This document shows positions 1-8,709 of a stretch of DNA of 64,000 nt, one piece after another. The notes under the pieces were generated by a model, which was not told the DNA's origin, did no database searches, and was given only the letters and a program-made list of their open reading frames with translations. Positions within the stretch are counted from its first letter, which is position 1; each line of letters opens with the position of its first letter. Source of the DNA: UBA1858 sp045105615 (lineage in GTDB: Bacteria > Pseudomonadota > Gammaproteobacteria > UBA4575); the NCBI GenBank assembly GCA_045105615.1, contig JBGCDS010000002.1, forward strand, positions 17,005 through 81,004. The letters run 5' to 3'. The translations under genes were made by a program, and so were the position numbers.

Positions 1-467
1 CCAAAACCGGCAACATAAACCCTGGTGATTCTCGTTTTGCCATCGTCGCTGCCAGATTTAATAGTGACATAGTAAACAACTTACTAAAGGGCGCAACTGA
101 CACTTTGACTAAACAGGGTGTTGCTGAAAAAGACATAGACATTATTTATGTGCCAGGCGCTTACGAAATTCCACTAGCAGCTATGCATCTTGTTGATGCT
201 GAAGAGCATTCTGCAATTATAACATTAGGCTGTGTCATCCAAGGTGATACGCCTCACTTTGATTTTGTTGCTGGTGAATGTGCACGTGGTGTGATGGATG
301 TAAGTTTAAGTACAGGTATTCCAGTTGTTTTTGGCGTGTTAACTACGAACACTCTTGAACAAGCACAACTTAGATCTCAAATAGGTGGCGAAAATAAAGG
401 TGTAGACTGTGCGTTATGTGCCTTGGAAATGTGTAACGTAATTAAAAGCATTCGGAAAGAGTTTTGA
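1..467 (+). CDS. ribH: 6,7-dimethyl-8-ribityllumazine synthase (5'-truncated)
   Basis: Penultimate enzyme of riboflavin synthesis. It condenses 5-amino-6-ribitylamino-uracil with 3,4-dihydroxybutanone phosphate. The reading frame is open from base 3 and gives 154 residues, so only about ten N-terminal residues are missing compared with the 156-residue E. coli protein. Family signatures are present: an AARFN-like substrate loop at the start, VPGAYEIPLA, the LGCVIQGDTPHFDFVA active-site segment (the His of the family sits here), and FGVLTTNT followed by NKG. A TTG at 105 could open a shorter frame but would delete the conserved N-terminal strand, so it is not the start. The gene leads a ribH-nusB-thiL-pgpA run typical of gammaproteobacteria and shares a TTGA overlap with nusB. 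Confidence 0.96.
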   Translation, partial: KTGNINPGDSRFAIVAARFNSDIVNNLLKGATDTLTKQGVAEKDIDIIYVPGAYEIPLAAMHLVDAEEHSAIITLGCVIQGDTPHFDFVAGECARGVMDVSLSTGIPVVFGVLTTNTLEQAQLRSQIGGENKGVDCALCALEMCNVIKSIRKEF

Positions 468-916
468 ACCACGTAGGCGACAGAGCTTTATTCCATAAGC
501 GACAGTGCTCAAGGAGATTAGCACTGCAGGCTATGTACCAATGGCATTTAACTGATGAAGATGCCGAGACGCTAGTAATACAATACCAAGAAGATGAATA
601 CTGGCCTAAATCAGATCCTGCTTATTTTTCAGAATTAGTGCTTGGCAGTATTAAGCAATCTGATGTTATTGATGAAAATATTAATAGTGCCTCAGAGTAT
701 AATGTCGATAAAATTGATCCCATAGAACTTGCAGCATTACGTGTTGCGACTTATGAATTAATGAATTGTCTTCAAATACCTGAAAAGGTAGTTACTTCTG
801 AAGCAATTAGACTATGCAAGAAATTTGGATCAGATGAAGGATTCAAATTGGTCAATGTTATTTTAGATAAATTAATGAAAAAATTTGATCGCAAACAGAT
901 GCTTCAACAAAGTTGA
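464..916 (+). CDS. nusB: Transcription antitermination factor NusB
   Basis: Small all-helical RNA-binding protein. With NusE (S10) it binds boxA of rRNA leaders and supports antitermination. The 150-residue length fits the family. Typical features are the N-terminal SRRLALQAMYQW segment, the central PIELAALRVATYEL helix and the C-terminal EAIRLCKKFG...FVN-type helix, here with FKLVNVILDKL. The best start is TTG at 464, which overlaps the ribH stop as TTGA, so translation is probably coupled. No ATG lies close enough to keep the conserved N-terminus. The same TTGA arrangement recurs at its 3' end with thiL. Confidence 0.94.
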   Translation: MNHVGDRALFHKRQCSRRLALQAMYQWHLTDEDAETLVIQYQEDEYWPKSDPAYFSELVLGSIKQSDVIDENINSASEYNVDKIDPIELAALRVATYELMNCLQIPEKVVTSEAIRLCKKFGSDEGFKLVNVILDKLMKKFDRKQMLQQS

Positions 917-1854
917 ACGAAAAAGATATCATCCAGAAGTATTTTACTAAGGAACTCAATGACCAATCAATCATTGAAGGAATAGGAGATGATGCCGCCA
1001 TTATTCGCGCTAACAATGGGTGTGAATTAGTCATAACCACAGACACCATGGTTGAAGATCGGCATTTTTCCAAGTTTGCACCTGCCTATGCTGTCGGATA
1101 TAAACTGATGGCATCTAATTTGAGTGATATTGCGGCAATGGGAGCATCTCCTCGCTGGGCAACATTAAACCTAACTTTAAGCACATTGAATCAATCATGG
1201 TTAGAGAATTTCTCTAAAGGATTATTAGAATGTGCTCAAAAACATAATGTTACGCTAGTTGGCGGAGATACCACTCATGGAGAGCGTTTGAATATCTCTA
1301 TTCAATTAATCGGTGAAGTACCCAAAGGTGAAGCCATGTTGCGTAATGGCGCTCAAGTTGGCGATTTAATTTTTGTGACGGGCATTATTGGTAATGCTGC
1401 AAGTGCATTAAATATTTTGCAAAAAAATGATTTCAATCATGATGATTTATCTGCAATACAATATGCTGCACTCTATATGCCTCAATCAAGAATTGATTTC
1501 GCAATAGAGTTACGTGATATTGCAAATGCAGCGATTGATATATCAGATGGTTTGCTCAATGAGTTAGAAATTATATGTAAAGCTAGTCATGTTGGAGCAG
1601 CATTACAGCTAAATGATATTCCTGTTAATTGTGATATTAATATTGATCAATCAATAACAGGCGGAGAAGATTACGAACTGATTTTTACAGTTCCGAATGA
1701 ATTAATTAGCCATGTTGAGTTGCTATCTAAAAAGCACAATTGCTCGACAAGTAAAATTGGAGAAATTACTAACAACAAAATAGTTGAGATATATCAAGGT
1801 AATCATGTAATACCGTATCCAGAATATTCTGGTTACGATCATTTTGACAAATAA
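913..1854 (+). CDS. thiL: Thiamine-monophosphate kinase
   Basis: ATP-dependent phosphorylation of thiamine monophosphate to thiamine pyrophosphate, the last step of cofactor synthesis. The 313 residues match the family length. Signatures: IGDDAAII near the N-terminus (metal and ATP binding), TTDTMVEDRHF, the NLSDIAAMGA segment, LVGGDTTHG, and the late AAIDISDGLLNEL and TGGEDYEL motifs. The start is TTG at 913, overlapping the nusB stop as TTGA. The next gene begins three bases after its stop, so ribH, nusB, thiL and pgpA are probably one transcript. Confidence 0.95.
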   Translation: MNEKDIIQKYFTKELNDQSIIEGIGDDAAIIRANNGCELVITTDTMVEDRHFSKFAPAYAVGYKLMASNLSDIAAMGASPRWATLNLTLSTLNQSWLENFSKGLLECAQKHNVTLVGGDTTHGERLNISIQLIGEVPKGEAMLRNGAQVGDLIFVTGIIGNAASALNILQKNDFNHDDLSAIQYAALYMPQSRIDFAIELRDIANAAIDISDGLLNELEIICKASHVGAALQLNDIPVNCDINIDQSITGGEDYELIFTVPNELISHVELLSKKHNCSTSKIGEITNNKIVEIYQGNHVIPYPEYSGYDHFDK

Positions 1855-1857
1855 CAA

Positions 1858-2340
1858 ATGAATAATAATCCAACCTGGAAAACAATATTAAGCAATCCAA
1901 TTCATTTGATTGCCTTTGGATTTGGTAGTGGTTTAGCGCCTAAAGCACCAGGCACATTTGGCACATTAGTAGCTATTCCTCTTTACCTGTTATTAGAACC
2001 ATTAAGTTTAATAAATTTTTTGCTCGTAGTGACCTTGTTGAGCTTATTTAGCTTCTATATTGCGGGTAAGTCTGCTGAAATATTAGGCATTCACGACCAT
2101 GGTGGTATCGTCATTGATGAGATATGTGGTTATTTAATCACCATGACACTCGCGCCTGCAGGCTGGCAATGGATAATCATCGGATTTGTGCTATTTCGAA
2201 TCTTTGATATTTGGAAACCTTGGCCTATCAATTACTTGGATAAGAAGGTTTCTGGAGGCGTAGGTATCGTACTGGACGACCTAATGGCGGGAATATATGC
2301 CTTATTGTCGCTTGAGCTTATAGTCTGGCTAGTAAACTAA
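1858..2340 (+). CDS. pgpA: Phosphatidylglycerophosphatase A
   Basis: Inner-membrane phosphatase that converts phosphatidylglycerophosphate to phosphatidylglycerol. It has 160 residues with several hydrophobic helices. The family motifs are GSGLAPKAPGTFGTL near the N-terminus, then DHGGIVIDEICGY (acidic metal-binding residues) and FRIFDIWKPWPI, ending in GGVGIVLDDLMAG. ATG at 1858 follows the thiL stop by three bases. The thiL-pgpA pairing is common in gammaproteobacteria. A 125-base gap follows before the kinase operon. Confidence 0.95.
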   Translation: MNNNPTWKTILSNPIHLIAFGFGSGLAPKAPGTFGTLVAIPLYLLLEPLSLINFLLVVTLLSLFSFYIAGKSAEILGIHDHGGIVIDEICGYLITMTLAPAGWQWIIIGFVLFRIFDIWKPWPINYLDKKVSGGVGIVLDDLMAGIYALLSLELIVWLVN

Positions 2341-2465
2341 TACTCAAACTCAATTCTTTATTATAAGATGTGAGTTAACGTTATGTTTTCTCATGAATTT
2401 TAGTAAATTCTTGAGGAGGCAAGTCTTCACAGTTCAGAAAAAATAATTATAAATTTAATAACCAA

Positions 2466-4874
2466 ATGGGTTTATTGAGCGGCTTTCTTTCGGATGGATC
2501 AATTGCGCAAATATCGCAATGTGGATCTCTGGCCGAACCAAACGTACAAAAAGCGATTACTAAGCTTAAGAAGAGTCCTAAATCCTCAATACCTAAACTA
2601 GCTGAAGCACTGCAATCCACAAACAAGCAAGGCAACAGCCATATTATTGAAGTGCTCACTGATTTAGCAAGCTCCTCAACACTTGATTATTATATTCCAC
2701 TATTAGGTAACGATGTTGAAGTCATACGACAAGGCGTCGCTGAAGCATTGAGTCAGGCTGAAAATATAGACCCGAACCCATTAGTGGGAAAATTAGCCGA
2801 TCCAAATCTTTCTAAAACTGCCATTATGAATATCTTGACGGCACATAAAGAAAAATTAAGAGCTGTTAATTTAATTAAATTTGTATTTAATGTTGATCAT
2901 AATGAACAGGTTGCTTTGTTTAAAATCATAGACAGTGTTGCAACCGATACAGTGGTTACTGAAATCGTCAATAGAATTGACACCAAAGAAGCTTTTATCC
3001 GAAGCAACTTCGCAAAAATATTGCGAAAATTTGATCGTCCACAAGTTCATCATGCATTAGAAAAATTATTAGATGATGAAAACAAAAGCGTTAGATTAGC
3101 AGCGCTAGATGGTTTGTCTCATATGAAAGGTGAAATTAGTATTGATCGCCTAACTCAGTTAATCGACGATTCTGATTACGCAGTTCAAAATAAAGCAGTC
3201 GAAACAATTGTTACAATTAAACATCCCGAAACAGTCACCCATTTGGTAGAGCACCTTAAGAGTGAATCAGAATATACACGACGAGCTGCAGTAGAAGTAC
3301 TTAATGAAATTGCCAATCCTACCTCGGTAAAAGATCTATTTCGCATTCTTAAAGATGAAGATTGGTGGGTAAGGTCAAGAGCGGCAGATGCGCTTGGTAA
3401 AATTGGTGGCCCCAAGGTTGTTAAGGCAGTATTAATCCTGCTGAAAGATAAAGATGAATTTGTTCGCAGGTCAGCAATTGAAATAATCAACGCGACTGAA
3501 GATGAGAGCACATATGATGCTTTGGTCGATTCATTAAATGATTCAGACTGGTGGGTACGTGAACGAGCCGTTGATGGATTGGCTAATCTCGGTAATCGTC
3601 AAGCAGTACCTATGCTAATAAAACTGCTACAAAAAAATGAAACGAATGAAAATGATAAAAATATAGAATCTATGGGGATCATATTGCTACAGGCTTTAGG
3701 AAAGTTAGAAGCCAAATCAGCGATACCCTATGTGATCAAGCAGCTATGGGCTAAATCGGAGAACATCGTTAAGGAGACTTTGGCTTGTCTAGAAAGGCTT
3801 GTTGACGATATGAGCGTTGATGAAGTTGTATCTTCTATCGGACATGCATTGGAAAACCGTGATGAAGAGTTAAGAGAGTTAGGTGGTTGCTCGATTGATC
3901 GTATCTTAGACAATCAAAATAAACAGCGCACTGATATTAGAGCAACATTATCTCGCTCTAGTGACAGGTCCGATTCTGAAAGAACCATGCCTGGCACAAT
4001 TATTCGTGGTAAAGCAGAACTGCAGCCAAAATCTGTAGATCCAACTAAATTACAACCCGATGATATTCTTGCTGGCCGCTACAAATTTATTCGTCAGGTA
4101 GGTAAGGGTGCATTTGGTGCTGTTTTCCTAATGGAAGACTTAATGATCAATGAAGATGTCATTCTCAAATTCCTGAACGCACAGTTCGTATCTGATGAGA
4201 GTGTTATCAAACGTTTTATCTATGAATTACGTTTTGCTCGTAAAGTGACTCATCAAAATGTAATACGTATTTATGACTTGATTACATTTGGTGAATCTCA
4301 TGCCATTTCAATGGAATATTTTGAAAGTCATACATTGAGTGCTGAGTTGAAAGAACGCAAACCACTAGCCAATGAACGTGCAATAAAAATTGCAAGTGAT
4401 ATTTGCAATGGCATGGAGAGTGCTCATAGTGCAAAAGTTATTCATCGTGATTTGAAACCTAATAATGTCATGATCAATGAAGATAACCTCCTTAAGATTG
4501 TAGATTTCGGTATTGCTGCAGCCAGCCAAAGTTCTGATACCAAGCTGACTAAAACAGGATTATTAGTTGGAACACCTACTTATATGTCACCTGAACAGGT
4601 ATTAGGCAAGGATATTGATGAAAGAACTGACATATACAGTTTAGGCACAATGTTTTATGAAATGCTAACAGGCCGTCCGCCGTATAGTGGTAAAGACAGC
4701 ATGTCCATTATGTATCAGCATGTGCAAGGCGAAGCTAAACCGCCTATCGAGAAAAATGATCAGGTTCCGATAGAACTCAGTAATCTGGTTATGGATTGTA
4801 TGAAGGTTAAGCCTGAAGAACGTATACAATCAATGACAGAATTATCCGAAAGACTAAAACTATTTAACACGTAA
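2466..4874 (+). CDS. HEAT-repeat Ser/Thr protein kinase fusion
   Basis: Predicted soluble signalling protein of 802 residues. Residues about 60-480 are a run of HEAT/PBS-type helical repeats; repeated blocks such as DEDWWVRSRAADALGKIGG and DSDWWVRERAVDGLANLG are easily seen. Residues about 537-795 form a complete Hanks-type kinase: glycine loop VGKGAFGAVF, lysine in VILKFL, HRDLKPNN catalytic loop, DFG, and GTPTYMSPEQ. No membrane segment follows, unlike PknB-type receptors. It opens a tight operon with two PilT-like ATPases 11 and 11 bases apart, so its substrates or HEAT partners may be pilus-motor components; this is inference. No ribosome-binding site precedes ATG 2466, although an AGGAGG sits unused at 2414-2419. 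Confidence 0.9.
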   Translation: MGLLSGFLSDGSIAQISQCGSLAEPNVQKAITKLKKSPKSSIPKLAEALQSTNKQGNSHIIEVLTDLASSSTLDYYIPLLGNDVEVIRQGVAEALSQAENIDPNPLVGKLADPNLSKTAIMNILTAHKEKLRAVNLIKFVFNVDHNEQVALFKIIDSVATDTVVTEIVNRIDTKEAFIRSNFAKILRKFDRPQVHHALEKLLDDENKSVRLAALDGLSHMKGEISIDRLTQLIDDSDYAVQNKAVETIVTIKHPETVTHLVEHLKSESEYTRRAAVEVLNEIANPTSVKDLFRILKDEDWWVRSRAADALGKIGGPKVVKAVLILLKDKDEFVRRSAIEIINATEDESTYDALVDSLNDSDWWVRERAVDGLANLGNRQAVPMLIKLLQKNETNENDKNIESMGIILLQALGKLEAKSAIPYVIKQLWAKSENIVKETLACLERLVDDMSVDEVVSSIGHALENRDEELRELGGCSIDRILDNQNKQRTDIRATLSRSSDRSDSERTMPGTIIRGKAELQPKSVDPTKLQPDDILAGRYKFIRQVGKGAFGAVFLMEDLMINEDVILKFLNAQFVSDESVIKRFIYELRFARKVTHQNVIRIYDLITFGESHAISMEYFESHTLSAELKERKPLANERAIKIASDICNGMESAHSAKVIHRDLKPNNVMINEDNLLKIVDFGIAAASQSSDTKLTKTGLLVGTPTYMSPEQVLGKDIDERTDIYSLGTMFYEMLTGRPPYSGKDSMSIMYQHVQGEAKPPIEKNDQVPIELSNLVMDCMKVKPEERIQSMTELSERLKLFNT

Positions 4875-4885
4875 AGTTATTAATT

Positions 4886-5965
4886 ATGGCTCGCATTGAT
4901 GCCTTTTTAAAATTAGGTCGAGAGCAGGGTGTATCTGATATACATTTTGCCGTAGGTGTGCCACCTATGTTTCGCATGCATGGAGACTTACTCCCAATTA
5001 AGTTTCGTGACTTAGGTGATACAGAATTAGAAACTTATCTATTTGAAATTCTAACCAAGAATCAAATTCAAAGATTTAAACAAGGACTGGATTTAGATTT
5101 TTCATATATGTCTGAAGGAGTTGGTAGATTCAGAGTCAATCTGTTTCGTAAGTTATCAGGCATTGGCGCAGTGATGCGGCATATACCGACTGAAATACCT
5201 GCCTTTGATTCACTAAATTTACCTACTGTAATTAAGTCTTTTGCTGAATTTAGACAGGGTATGGTGTTGGTCACTGGTGCAACTGGAACAGGAAAGTCAA
5301 CGACATTGGCATCGCTTATTCACCATATTAACTGCACACGCCAAGAAAATATTATTACTCTAGAAGATCCAATCGAATTTATACATCCGTCACGGAAATC
5401 ACAAGTGATACAGCGTGAGGTGGGTACTCATCTCAATAGTTTCTCTGATGGTTTGCGAGCCGCATTACGTGAAGATCCTGATATTATTCTGGTTGGTGAG
5501 ATGCGTGATTCTGAAACAATTAGCATGGCGATGTTAGCTGCCGAGACTGGACATTTAGTATTTGGCACATTGCATACTACTTCTGCAACAAAGACTCTTG
5601 ATAGAATTATGGATGCGTTACCTGCAGACCAGCGTGAACAAGGTAAAATATTTTTATCACAGCATTTACATGCAGTCGTCACTCAGGATTTAGTACGCTC
5701 TGCCGATGGAAAATCTAGAAAAGCTATAGTTGAAATATTGTTAATGAACAATGCTATATCTAATTTAATTATTTCTGATAAAACCTTCCAAATACCAAAT
5801 CAAATTCAAACAGGTAGTAATGTTGGTATGCAATTAAAAGATCAAGCGCTATTAGATGCAATTCTAGCAAAAGAGGTCGATCCAGATCATGCTTATCTTT
5901 ATGCCAACGATAAAAAATTATTCCAGAAATATGTCACAGACACCAGTTTGATTACTTCACAGTAA
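4886..5965 (+). CDS. PilT/PilU-family type IV pilus retraction ATPase (first copy)
   Basis: Cytoplasmic hexameric ATPase of the PilT class, 359 residues. An N-terminal PAS-like domain is followed by a RecA-like core with Walker A GATGTGKST, an acidic box LEDPIEF, Walker B DIILVGEMRD and a His box TLHTTSATKTLDRI. The C-terminal family motif AIRNLIRE is degraded here to AISNLI. It could be the PilU-like member of the pair, but 359 residues is short for PilU, so the name is left open. It follows the kinase by 11 bases and precedes a second paralogue by 11. No pilus assembly ATPase, platform or pilin of the T4P type lies next to it. Confidence 0.9.
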   Translation: MARIDAFLKLGREQGVSDIHFAVGVPPMFRMHGDLLPIKFRDLGDTELETYLFEILTKNQIQRFKQGLDLDFSYMSEGVGRFRVNLFRKLSGIGAVMRHIPTEIPAFDSLNLPTVIKSFAEFRQGMVLVTGATGTGKSTTLASLIHHINCTRQENIITLEDPIEFIHPSRKSQVIQREVGTHLNSFSDGLRAALREDPDIILVGEMRDSETISMAMLAAETGHLVFGTLHTTSATKTLDRIMDALPADQREQGKIFLSQHLHAVVTQDLVRSADGKSRKAIVEILLMNNAISNLIISDKTFQIPNQIQTGSNVGMQLKDQALLDAILAKEVDPDHAYLYANDKKLFQKYVTDTSLITSQ

Positions 5966-5976
5966 CTAATATCGTT

Positions 5977-7041
5977 ATGTCTATTCTTGATGAATTATTA
6001 AAAAAACTTGTCGATGAAGATGGATCTGATCTTCACGTCTTATCAGGTGACCCTGCACGTATGAGGGTAAGTGGTGACTTAATTAGTGTCACTGATGAAC
6101 CTGTTAGCGCTAAAGACGTATTAGAATGGTTCAGGGATATCATGAGCCTGCGTAATAAAGAAGTATTGGATGAAGATGAGCAAGTTGATTTTGCTCATGA
6201 AGTAGATGGTGTTGGGCGTTTTCGTGTCAATATTTTTAAACATCTAAATGGCATTGGTGGTATTTTCAGGGCAATTCCTTCAGAAGTGGTCCCTCTAGAA
6301 AAATTAAATATGCCCGCTGTGATTGAATCAATTTGCAAACAGAAATCAGGACTAATTTTAGTCACAGGCAAAACTGGATCAGGCAAATCAACCACATTGG
6401 CATCCATGGTTGACGTGATTAACAGTAATCAAAAAGGTCATATTCTGACTATTGAAGACCCAATAGAATTTGAACACCAGCGTAAAGATTGTTTAGTCAG
6501 CCAACGTGAGGTCAGCAATCATACAAAAACTTTTGCACAAGCTTTACATTCGGCATTGAGAGAAGACCCTGATGTCATACTAGTCGGCGAATTACGTGAT
6601 TTAGAAACAATGGGACTAGCTGTGACTGCAGCTGAAACTGGTATTCTTGTATTAGCAACTCTGCATACAAATAGTGCAGCAGCAACAATTGATCGTGTAA
6701 TAAATACTTTTCCTGTAAATAAACAACCACAAATTAGGACGATGTTATCAACTTCGCTTAAAGCAATAGTTTCACAGCAATTGTTAAAGAAAGCAGATGG
6801 TAAAGGTCGTGTAGCTGCAGTTGAAATATTGATCAATACTTCGGCATGTTCGAATATTCTTCGTGAAGGAAAATCAGAACAATTACAAAATATTATTCAA
6901 AGTGGTGCCGCTCAAGGCATGCAAAGTATGGATAGTTCATTGCATAATCTAGTTCAACAGCAGATGATTCAACCACAAACAGCATTTGAAGCCGCGAATG
7001 ACAAAGGATCCTTCACACAATACCTTAAGAAAGATACGTAA
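5977..7041 (+). CDS. PilT/PilU-family type IV pilus retraction ATPase (second copy)
   Basis: Second PilT-type ATPase, 354 residues, clearly related to the preceding gene. It carries GKTGSGKST (Walker A), IEDPIEFEH, VILVGELRD (Walker B) and ATLHTNSAAATIDRV (His box). Its C-terminal segment ACSNILREGK is closer to the canonical AIRNLIREGK of PilT than that of the first copy. Both copies keep all nucleotide-binding motifs, so both look active. Tandem pilT-pilU is usual in gammaproteobacteria, but being flanked by a kinase and a cyclase/FHA gene is not the familiar layout. The 3' end overlaps the next reading frame. Confidence 0.9.
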   Translation: MSILDELLKKLVDEDGSDLHVLSGDPARMRVSGDLISVTDEPVSAKDVLEWFRDIMSLRNKEVLDEDEQVDFAHEVDGVGRFRVNIFKHLNGIGGIFRAIPSEVVPLEKLNMPAVIESICKQKSGLILVTGKTGSGKSTTLASMVDVINSNQKGHILTIEDPIEFEHQRKDCLVSQREVSNHTKTFAQALHSALREDPDVILVGELRDLETMGLAVTAAETGILVLATLHTNSAAATIDRVINTFPVNKQPQIRTMLSTSLKAIVSQQLLKKADGKGRVAAVEILINTSACSNILREGKSEQLQNIIQSGAAQGMQSMDSSLHNLVQQQMIQPQTAFEAANDKGSFTQYLKKDT

Positions 7042-7720
7042 CTCACTTTTTTCTGGTAATTTTTTTTATTATTACCTGATTTTTGGTATAGTATTTATCG
7101 TCGTGAATGCAGCGACTAAGGTATATGCAGCTCCTCATATTGAAGTCATAGCCTTATTTGAAAACAAAGCTATGCTGCATATAGATAAAGATAAAGTATT
7201 AGTCTCAGTCGGTGAAATCACTAAACATGGTGTGATGTTAGTGTCAGCTGATGCTCATGGTGCAGTGATTGAAATCAATGGAGTGCGTCGGACTTACCAA
7301 CTTGGCAATGTAGTCCGAGACACTAATACAAATGAGAACGAATCAAAGCCTGAAATACTCGTGTATCAAGGCACTGATACAATGTTCCGAACAACTGGGT
7401 CTATGAATGGTTATCCGGTTAATTTTTTAGTAGACACTGGTGCGTCCAGTATCGCAATGAGTTCTGTACAGGCAAAACGTCTAGGGATTAATTACAAGCT
7501 AGATGGAAAACCAACCTGGGTGTCTACCGCCTCTGGTGTGGAAAGAGCAATGACTGTTAACATTGATAAAGTGACTATCTCTGGTATAACAATTAGATCG
7601 GTAGAGGGGTTGGTGCTTGAAGGGACAGAGCCTTCCACACCATTGTTGGGGATGTCATATTTAAATCGTTTTAAAATCATTAACGATGGAAATTTGATGA
7701 GGCTGAAGAGAAAATACTAA
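6998..7720 (+). CDS. Membrane-anchored retropepsin-like aspartic protease
   Basis: Predicted clan AA aspartic protease of the single-domain retropepsin-like bacterial group (similar to TIGR02281), about 240 residues. An N-terminal hydrophobic stretch (FFYYYLIFGIVFIVV) ending near VYA-A suggests a signal peptide or anchor with the rest in the periplasm. A central catalytic motif FLVDTGASSIAMS and a downstream LLGMSYLNRF flap/terminal motif match the family. The frame is open from TTG 6986, but ATG 6998 is the better start; either way it overlaps the end of the second pilT-like gene by more than 40 bases, which implies translational coupling. Its role in this operon is unknown. Confidence 0.82.
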   Translation: MTKDPSHNTLRKIRNSLFSGNFFYYYLIFGIVFIVVNAATKVYAAPHIEVIALFENKAMLHIDKDKVLVSVGEITKHGVMLVSADAHGAVIEINGVRRTYQLGNVVRDTNTNENESKPEILVYQGTDTMFRTTGSMNGYPVNFLVDTGASSIAMSSVQAKRLGINYKLDGKPTWVSTASGVERAMTVNIDKVTISGITIRSVEGLVLEGTEPSTPLLGMSYLNRFKIINDGNLMRLKRKY

Positions 7721-7730
7721 ATTTTCAAAT

Positions 7731-8618
7731 ATGGAAAAACATACTGATTGCGCAGTTATGTTCGTTGATATTGCGGGCAGTACAAAGCTGTATCACGAAT
7801 TTGGGGACACACTCGCTCAAGATAGTATTGCGCGTTCGCTCATCCGTATGTCAGAGACAATCAAGCGCAATAAAGGCACAGTCATTAAATTTATTGGCGA
7901 TGAAATATTATGTCATTTCCAAGAAGTAGAACATGCGATATCTACTGCTTTCTCTTTGAACGATTTGCTTGAACAATTAAAAGATCCTAACGGCATTCAA
8001 ATTAAGATACGCATAGGTTTACATTATGGAACTGCTATCATCGATCAAAATGATATCTATGGAGATACGGTCAATGTTGCAGCTGCAATGCGTGAAATTG
8101 CTCGCTCTCGGCAAATTATAACTACAGAAACAGTAATACAAAAATTACCTGCAGAAGTCCTTCACCGAGCTAGACGTATCGACTGTTCTAAACTGAAAGG
8201 CCGTCAAGAAGAAACAACAATCTATGAATTGCAGTGGGAAGATGAAGATTACACTCAAATGCTATCCGCAGTTGGGCAAAGTGAAGATGAAAAAGTCACT
8301 CGCTTGCAACTTATTTACCATGATTTAGAAATATCGTTGTTAGAAGACATGCCCATTTTTACCATGGGCCGTGATCCTTCTTGCTCTATGACCATTGAAG
8401 GTAAGTTAATTTCTCGCAATCATGCTTCGATTGAGTATAAAAAAGGTAAATTCATCTTCAAAGATACTAGTACTAATGGCTCATATATTCGTACTGAAGA
8501 AGGTCGAAATGTTTATGTGCGAAGAGAAGAAGTCGCGCTATGGGGGCTAGGTAATATCAGTTTAGGCCGAGTACCAGAAGAAGATGAAGATAATCTTGTT
8601 CAATATATAAGCCGTTAA
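7731..8618 (+). CDS. Class III adenylate/guanylate cyclase with C-terminal FHA domain
   Basis: Soluble 295-residue protein. Residues about 5-170 are a class III nucleotidyl cyclase domain: metal-binding Asp in FVDIAGST and in KFIGDE, a purine-selecting Lys just before GDE, and DIYGDTVN with an adenine-type Asp and the transition-state Asn. The expected Arg four residues after that Asn (VN-x-A-A-R) is Ala here, so activity may be weak or altered. Residues about 195-290 are an FHA phosphothreonine-binding domain with MGRDP, ISRNHA and STNGSYI. It closes the kinase/PilT operon 10 bases after the protease. An FHA reader beside a Ser/Thr kinase suggests the kinase may modify its ligand; this is inference. 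Confidence 0.88.
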   Translation: MEKHTDCAVMFVDIAGSTKLYHEFGDTLAQDSIARSLIRMSETIKRNKGTVIKFIGDEILCHFQEVEHAISTAFSLNDLLEQLKDPNGIQIKIRIGLHYGTAIIDQNDIYGDTVNVAAAMREIARSRQIITTETVIQKLPAEVLHRARRIDCSKLKGRQEETTIYELQWEDEDYTQMLSAVGQSEDEKVTRLQLIYHDLEISLLEDMPIFTMGRDPSCSMTIEGKLISRNHASIEYKKGKFIFKDTSTNGSYIRTEEGRNVYVRREEVALWGLGNISLGRVPEEDEDNLVQYISR

Positions 8619-8709
8619 AGCACGAAAATTAATTCACCTTCATCTGTAGCCCTAGTCTGGGTTATCATCTGCATCGTCTTCACAAACCTATCAAAATTCA
8701 GGTCTTAGC

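Noticed and set aside
105..467. Short ribH starting at TTG 105
   Set aside because: The frame continues upstream to base 3 with conserved ribH residues; the gene is cut by the window start.
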